Positions 58,336-64,000 of a stretch of DNA of 64,000 nucleotides are shown here, in pieces. Positions within the stretch are counted from its first letter, which is position 1. Each line of letters begins with the position of its first letter. Origin of the DNA: Mesorhabditis belari (taxonomy: Eukaryota; Nematoda; Chromadorea; Rhabditida; Rhabditidae); the NCBI GenBank assembly GCA_958450365.1, contig CAUEEP010000910.1, positions 405,001 to 469,000 of the forward strand, written 5' to 3'. The notes beneath the pieces were generated by a model. It ran no database searches, was not told the DNA's origin, and worked only from the letters and a program-made list of their open reading frames with translations. The position numbers and the translations under genes are program-made.

Positions 58336-61300
58336 TCAAAAGCTATCCCCATCCAAATCGATCAACATCTGCCGATCGCCGCCTTTTCGTTTCTCGATCT
58401 GAAAATGAAAGCTGTTAAGTTGGTTATGATTTCAAAAAGAAGCTCTTTTACTTTTCCAGCTCTTTTACTGGCTCTTAATGGCTTTTCATAATGCCAAAGA
58501 ACTGAGATTTTTAAGTAGTAAAATCTTTGAGCTTCTAAACTATCATAAAAAGGTATTCAAACTTCTAAACTATCATAAAAAGGTATTCAAACTTCTAAAC
58601 TATAATATAAAGGTGTTCCAACTTCTGAACTATAATATAAAGGTATTCAAACTTCTAAACTATAATATAAAGGTGTTCAAACTTCTAAACTATAATACAA
58701 AGGTATTCAAACTTCTAAACTATCATATAAAGGCATTCAAACTTCTAAACTATAATATAAAGGTGTTCAACCTTCTAAACTATCATATAAAGGCATTCAA
58801 ACTTCTGAACTATAATATAAAGGCATTCAAACTTCTAAACTATAATATAAAGGCATTCAAACTTCTAAACTATAATATAAAGGTGTTCAAACTTCTAAAC
58901 TATAATACAAAGGTGTTCAAACTTTTAAACTATCATAAAAAGGTATTCAAACTTCTAAACTGTAATATAAAGGTGTTCCAACTTCTGAACTATAATCTAA
59001 AGGAATTCAAACTTCTAAACTATAATACAAAGGTATTCATTATTATGAATTATTATGAATGAAGGCCCCAAAGTCTTTCATTTTTTCCTAGTCGAGTTTT
59101 GGATAAAAAGTTTTGCATAACCAAATCATAACTCTATCAAAGCATTGGTTCATTTCTTGGTTTTCTTTCTTTCTTGGTTGTGAACTATTAAAATAACAAC
59201 AACAATTAAAATAACAACTACGAAACTATGAAATAACAACTCAAACAACAACAAAACAACTCAAAATCTGGGTGAACTCCAAAGTTATGATCCAGAAAAA
59301 CTCCAAAGAACTCCAACCATACTTTTATGCAAATGAAAAGCAACAAAAAACGTTCCTGGTTCTCACTATAATAAACTTGAAAACTTATCGTGTTTCCTAA
59401 CCTGTTCCTTCAAGTTCCACACTCCTTTCTTCTCTTTTTTCTTCGCCTCATCATCCGTTCGATCGGTTCCCGTTTTCGTCGAATCATTATCCACATTTTT
59501 GTCCTTTATCTCTTTGCTGTTATTGTTGAATGAAGGAGTCAACTTTCGGACCATCTAGAAATTCAATCAAAATCGAAAATCGAATCCTTTAAATAGAGTT
59601 TAAGAGAGAAAAAGTGGTACTTTTAGAGGAAAACTCACATTTTTCAGCGGCATTACAAGTTTTCCTGAAGAGACTTCGGTCATCGTTGTCGTTTCCTAAA
59701 AGTAAAGGTTAATTTTGTCATCTTAAAGGTCGTGTTTTGTTTTATGGCCGGTTCTCGGTCGAAACTCGTATAATTTAGCATATAGTAGAGATTTTAATTC
59801 AGCAAAAAGCTCCTGCTACTTAAACACACATTCGTTCTCAATCAATGTCTCGAAAGTTGCCATAGTTGCCATGTTTCGAAGTTGCCATGTCTCGAAAGTC
59901 GCCAGAATTGACTTCTCTTGAAAAAAGACATTTGTAGAGCGAAGAAAAACGAAGATAGCTCGGGAAAGGAGATTGGAGAAACTTGTGCGGCAGCTGCAAC
60001 GGCCATATTTCCAACGTCTTTGTGCCTGGGATAAATGATTGGGTAGACCATCTCGTTCTAGACGGATCGTTCTAGACGGACGTTCTAGACGTTCTAGTAT
60101 CATTGTTGCACGAACAGCGCGTTTGTACTGTAACATCGTTTCCACGTTGAGCCCAGGTAATCGTTTGCTCTTTCCCCGTGTTCTTGCCTCCTTGCATCCT
60201 TACAATTTTCCACAGTTGGAGAAGAATTTCCAATTGAAAGAACTCGACTAGCACGAATTTTGGTCTTTAGCAAATAATTTCCTCTTCTTCGTCATTATAC
60301 ACTCAAATTATTGTTACTAAATAGATTATTGTGAAAGCAAAAAAGGAGACAAGGAGAAAATGACAATCCTACGACTATAAGAAGTTGAATCAAAAGAGAT
60401 CGATTACTACATACACTACTGGACAATGAAATATGATATTTGAAAAAAGATCGTCACTTTCGCGCGTCTGTAACTCCCTTGTCTTTACCGTATTTCTAAA
60501 TATTAATATTACCATTGTGTAGCCCTTGAAAAGAGCTTTCAGAAAATGTATGACACTAATAGTTTAAACTCAAAGACAAGTGAGTTACAGACGCGCGAAA
60601 GTGACGATCGTTTTTTCAAAAATAAGATATTTCATTGCCCAGTACTGTATGTGATGCTGTGAATGTACGGTTACGTTAATGTACGGTTCAAAGCTTTCTG
60701 TGACTGTACTGTACCCATCTAAAACTCCACGTTACGCATCCAGCTAAATCGATTTTGTTTCTGGATCCTAACTAGTGTCTTTACACACTTTTTACTATAT
60801 ACTACACGAGTTTTAACCGAGAACCATCGATAAAAGAAATACTTTTTCTTAACATTTTTATAGTACTCATTGATTACAAGAAACTCAGTACTCATTGATT
60901 ACAAGAAACAAGCTTACAACATTTCAACTCACATCTTTAGCACTCGTTTGCTTTGTCTCATTTTTTGATGATGGTTGAGCTGTGGGTTGAGCTTTGGGTT
61001 GAGCTTGAGTGCTTTGTGTCGTTGGTTGTTCAGCCACAGATGGACCCTCCCATCCCTCGCCACGCAAATGATCGGATGGATCGAAAAAGTTGAAATTCGG
61101 ATTCATATCCAACGAGCTGCCATTTGAGTCGTTCTAAAAGGAATCAAAGATCTAATCAATGATAGGTTTTTTGAGTTTTTTTGTTTATGTTTAAGGTTTA
61201 TTTTTAAAACCAATTCTGACATAACGAAGAGCCTTGAAAAATCAACAAGAAAATTCTTCCAGACTCAAACTGATGACTACTTTTTTCGGACACCCTATTT

Positions 61301-61520
61301 AGTAGATCAGGCATGGCAGATCAGGCATGGCAGATCAGGCATGTCAGATCAGGCATGTCAGATCAGGCATGAGATCAGTGATTAAAAAAAGTTCGCAAGT
61401 AGAAAAATTATAATTGTTGAAACTCACGTGAACACTTTCATCGTGCACTAAGCGTTTGCTTTGTCTCTTGTGAGAAATATCGGTGAAAGTGTTTGTCACA
61501 AATCTTGTCAACGCTGACAT
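58336..61520 (-). CDS. Small low-complexity protein, family not recognised
   Basis: Five exons in minus-strand order: 61520-61428, 61133-60933, 59695-59639, 59554-59402, 58398-58336. All introns are phase 0, giving 188 residues. TTTCAG lies two bases before ATG 61520, which would suit trans-splicing or a 5'-UTR intron. The protein has no signal peptide or membrane helix. The second exon encodes an NFNFFDPSDHLRGEGWEG patch and a Q/P/T-rich run (AQPKAQPTAQP); the fourth is K/D-rich with a basic patch KKKEKKG. It looks largely disordered. I recognise no domain and cannot give a function. Exon choice rests on splice sites and continuous frame, so exons could be missing, especially in the 1.2-kb intron with frames at 59.8-60.2 kb. 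Confidence 0.6.
58520..59045. repeat. 30-bp minisatellite with open frame
   Basis: About 17 units of TTCAAACTTCTAAACTATAA-TATAAAGGTA. Because 30 is divisible by three and no unit carries a plus-strand stop in one frame, a 194-codon frame (58478-59062) encodes repeated FKLLNYNIKV decapeptides. It lies antisense in the last intron of the minus-strand gene, so a repeat artefact is more likely than a protein. Confidence 0.9.
60412..60649. mobile_element. Complete Tc1-type MITE
   Basis: About 236 bp between TA dinucleotides, with inverted ends of about 75 bp: CACTACTGGACAATGAAATA and the inverse of ATTTCATTGCCCAGTACTG, each followed by GATCGTCACTTTCGCGCGTC. It lies in the intron between exons 2 and 3 of the minus-strand gene. 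Confidence 0.9.
61315..61375. repeat. GGCATGTCAGATCA array
   Basis: Five imperfect units of AGATCAGGCATGGC in the first intron of the minus-strand gene. Confidence 0.85.
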
Positions 61521-61714
61521 TTCTGAAATGAACAAAAGGTTTAATTTGGATAATCCTCAAAGAAGTTTCAGTAAAAATAAAACGAAAAGAAAAGAAAAGA
61601 AAAAGAAAAGAAAAAGAAAAGAAAGATGTTGAAACTAGAAAATCGATGAAATCGATTTAATGAAATGACTAGACTCAAAAAATCAACAAATAACTTTGAG
61701 TGGGTTTGAGCTAT

Positions 61715-61832
61715 TTTGGTTTGAGCAAGGTTTGAGCAAGGTTTGAGCAAGGTTTGAGCAGGGTTTGAGCAGGGTTTGAGCAAGGTTTGAGCAGGGTTTG
61801 AGCAAGGTTTGAGCAAGGTTGGAGCAATGGTA
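61715..61832. repeat. 12-bp minisatellite GTTTGAGCAAGG
   Basis: About nine units with an A/G variant, upstream of the minus-strand gene. It opens a 156-codon minus-strand frame rich in LLKPCSNPAQT repeats, judged spurious. Confidence 0.9.
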
Positions 61833-62783
61833 TTCATGGAATGAAATGATTCAAGAAATGAAAAAAATTCCAGATTTAAGAGAAAATTTAGATCAGTATT
61901 GTATTGTTTTAAAAAACGTTGTTGTCCAGCGTTGACCAGCGTTGTTCCAAGGCAAGTTTTTTGGACAAGGCCAAGGCCAAGTAGCCAAATTTTGGTTCGA
62001 GCCGGCTCACAAGAAGATTCTGGAGCTGCTAGAAGCAAAGAGAAGGAAAACTAGAAGCAAAACTTTGACTTGAGGCTTGACCCGAACTTGACCCGAACTT
62101 GACCTGAACTCTGAACTTGACAAAGCGTGGATCTGCTCTCAGCAGGACTTAAGCCTGATCTGATCTGTTAGAAGAAAGGCCTGCATCTGACTTTTACCTG
62201 ATTGGCTTGGTTTAAGTAGCCCTGTTCTTGGCTTTGGCTAAAAAAAAAAATCATCAAAAGCTTTCAAAACCAGAATCTCCTTGTCCAAATCCTTACAAAT
62301 TCGTATTAATAAATCCATAAACAATTGAAAAACAAGTGAAAGAACTAGTTTTTTCAGCCCTTTTTTCTGAAGGGACTCCCTCTGAGAATCACCAATTATT
62401 TGTGTGTTTCGGGAGAGTGACGCCGTCGTCTCGAGTGACCATCAATAATTGAAAAGGCAAAAAAAAAGAGAAGAAGTGGCTTTTAAGGAAAACTTTAAAA
62501 TGAAGAGAGAAAAAGCCGTAAGCAATTAGGATAAAACATGGCAAAATGTGTTTAAAGTCTAGCTTTGAGTTGAAAATTCGTCGCAGAGAATTTGAGATTC
62601 AAAATTTCGTAGATGTTCAAGAAAAATAGCTTTTTTTAGAGAATTTCAAATCACTTTTGAGCACAGATTCGTTTCGTTCTAAATTTAAAACTTGGAAAAG
62701 AGACAATTTTAAACAGCTATAGCCTTGAAATGGGCGAATTTTTGTTAGGAATCCAAGCTTTTTTTTTGGGTTACTAGTTGCTA
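61833..62783. other. Intergenic, no gene seen
   Basis: AT-rich sequence with a short AACTTGACCCG repeat near 62078-62110. No coding signal or structured element could be supported. Confidence 0.5.
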
Positions 62784-63325
62784 TTGGGTTGATGAATTGG
62801 AAAGTGCCGGCTATTGTCATATGTGACAGTTTGAGCACTTTCTTCAAAAGAAACCCATTTTGGTGTCAATGGAAAAGTTGTAGAGAATCAAAAATCAAGC
62901 TTATATCCTAATTTTCAGAACGATTCAAAAACTGGTTTTCAAGAAATGCCAAATTTAAGAAAGAAATGCCAAATTTTCACAAAACTTGCATTTTAAGCGA
63001 AACTACTAAGTGTATCTTTTTGGAAATTTGGCTATAAGCCTAACTTTTGATTCTCTACAACTTTTCTATTGGCACCAAAATGGGTTTCTTTTGAAGAAAG
63101 TGCTCAAACTGGGATCTCCAGTCTCCATCTCCAGTCCTCGATTTTTGAGTCTCACACTTGTCTCACAAACAAACCAAAATCCTACTACGAAAGAGGAATC
63201 CGCAAATGGCCTGTAAAATGGGCAGAAGTCGTCAATAATAATGGAAATTATTTGGAATGAATTCATGGTTTTATGTTGAATAAATTTTAGTTCAAAGCCC
63301 CGCAGTTTTCAATTCACCAACCCAA
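62784..63325 (+). mobile_element. Deleted mariner with internal foldback
   Basis: 542 bp between TA dinucleotides (62782-62783 and 63326-63327), with ends TTGGGTTGATGAATTGGAAA and TTTTCAATTCACCAACCCAA. It keeps the last transposase codons (SYYERGIRKWPVKWAEVVNN, about 63177-63240). It has gained an internal inverted repeat of about 85 bp: 62820-62905 is nearly the inverse of 63028-63110. Confidence 0.88.
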
Positions 63326-63327
63326 TA

Positions 63328-63850
63328 TTATCAGAAGGTATTGTCTTGATTTCTGGGATATCGAGGAACTGGTGTACTGGGAGTTGCTGGATAGCAAGAC
63401 GACCCTTCATGCAATCAAATACAATGAACAATTGGAAAAGGTGAATGAATCCCTAAAGAAGAATAGGCCCTTCAAATCAAAGTTCGTTCTCCTCCATGAC
63501 AACGCGCATGTTGCAAAACTGACTCGCTCTAAAATAAACAGCCTTGGTTGGGAACTTTTGGCACATCCCCCATACAGTCCGGACCTTGCCCCTTCAGATT
63601 ACTATTTATTCCGGACCATCAGTAATGAGCTTGCGGGAGAACACTTCGATTGGGAAGAAGCAGTCAAAAACTGGCTCGAAAAGTTTTTCGATTCAAAACC
63701 AAAATCGTAGTACGAAAGAGGAATCCGCAAATTGCCTGTAAAATGGGCAGAAGTCGTCAAGAGTAGTGGAAACTATTTGGAAAGAAGTTATGACTTTATG
63801 TTGAAGGATTTTTGGTTCAAAGTCCGGCAGTTTTCAATTCACCAACCCAA
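63328..63850 (+). mobile_element. 5'-truncated mariner transposase copy
   Basis: A plus-strand frame from about 63330 carries the mariner catalytic region: YWELLD, then LLHDNAHVAKLTR (second aspartate), then HPPYSPDLAPSDYYLF (third aspartate of DD34D), then FFDSKPKS. A TAG at 63708-63710 stops it where the neighbouring copy reads Tyr. The right end TTCACCAACCCAA is at 63838-63850. The N-terminus and left end are missing, apparently lost or displaced at the junction with the adjoining copy. Confidence 0.88.
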
Positions 63851-64000
63851 TACATTATGCTAGTTAATAGCGGTTCAGAAATTTCAATTTTTGACTGTTA
63901 AAGTATAATAACACAGAAATCAAAAATTTAAAACTGTATGCAAAATCTAAAACCTTATCCAAATTACTAAAACGAACACATTTAGCATTTCGATTAGTCG

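Noticed and set aside
59816..60254. Extra exons of the minus-strand gene
   Set aside because: Several frames are open, but no acceptor/donor pair joins them in phase with the neighbouring exons, so they were left out of the model.
61568..62038. 156-codon minus-strand frame upstream of the minus-strand gene
   Set aside because: Driven by the 12-bp GTTTGAGCAAGG array; no support as an exon.

Overview
The window looks like nuclear DNA of a rhabditid-type nematode. It is AT-rich and full of short foldback elements, Tc1/mariner relics and minisatellites. Its genes are split by introns with short gt...ttncag borders and belong to families that are prominent in nematodes: a saposin-B protein, a Cys-loop ligand-gated channel and a nematode-type sulfotransferase. 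The genus cannot be fixed from the sequence alone.

Layout. 1.3-9.2 kb is a nest of mobile DNA: an outer foldback, a broken Tc1-like transposon inside it, and inside that a complete but rearranged BEL/Pao LTR element (1705-8538) with a 5-bp target duplication. 12.2-14.0 kb holds a three-exon saposin-like gene. 16.1-23.2 kb holds an 11-exon Cys-loop receptor gene with a Tc1-like relic and a MITE cluster in its largest intron. 24.9-30.75 kb and 50.1-57.0 kb hold two paralogues of a transmembrane metallophosphoesterase (TMPPE type), each with 12 exons and nearly identical intron positions and phases. Between them, 36.9-42.6 kb holds an eight-exon secreted or type II sulfotransferase-like gene. 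On the minus strand, 61.5-58.3 kb holds a five-exon gene for a small, low-complexity protein I do not recognise. The right end carries nested mariner elements. I built all exon chains by eye from splice signals, reading-frame phase and agreement between paralogues.

The most unusual object is the BEL element. It keeps gag, a degenerate protease, a stub of integrase and an envelope-like gene, but lacks reverse transcriptase, RNase H and most of integrase. The distal part of its envelope gene is replaced by an inverted 1.76-kb copy of its own leader plus gag, so any LTR transcript would fold into a long gag hairpin. Both gag leaders also contain a full-length tRNA-Gly(GCC) copy joined to a templated CCA, the mark of a reverse-transcribed primer tRNA. 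The inverted arms look more alike than the two LTRs, so the palindrome is either younger than the insertion or homogenised by conversion.

The cellular genes show no operon spacing and no shared pathway. They are separate genes with repeat-filled introns and intergenic regions.
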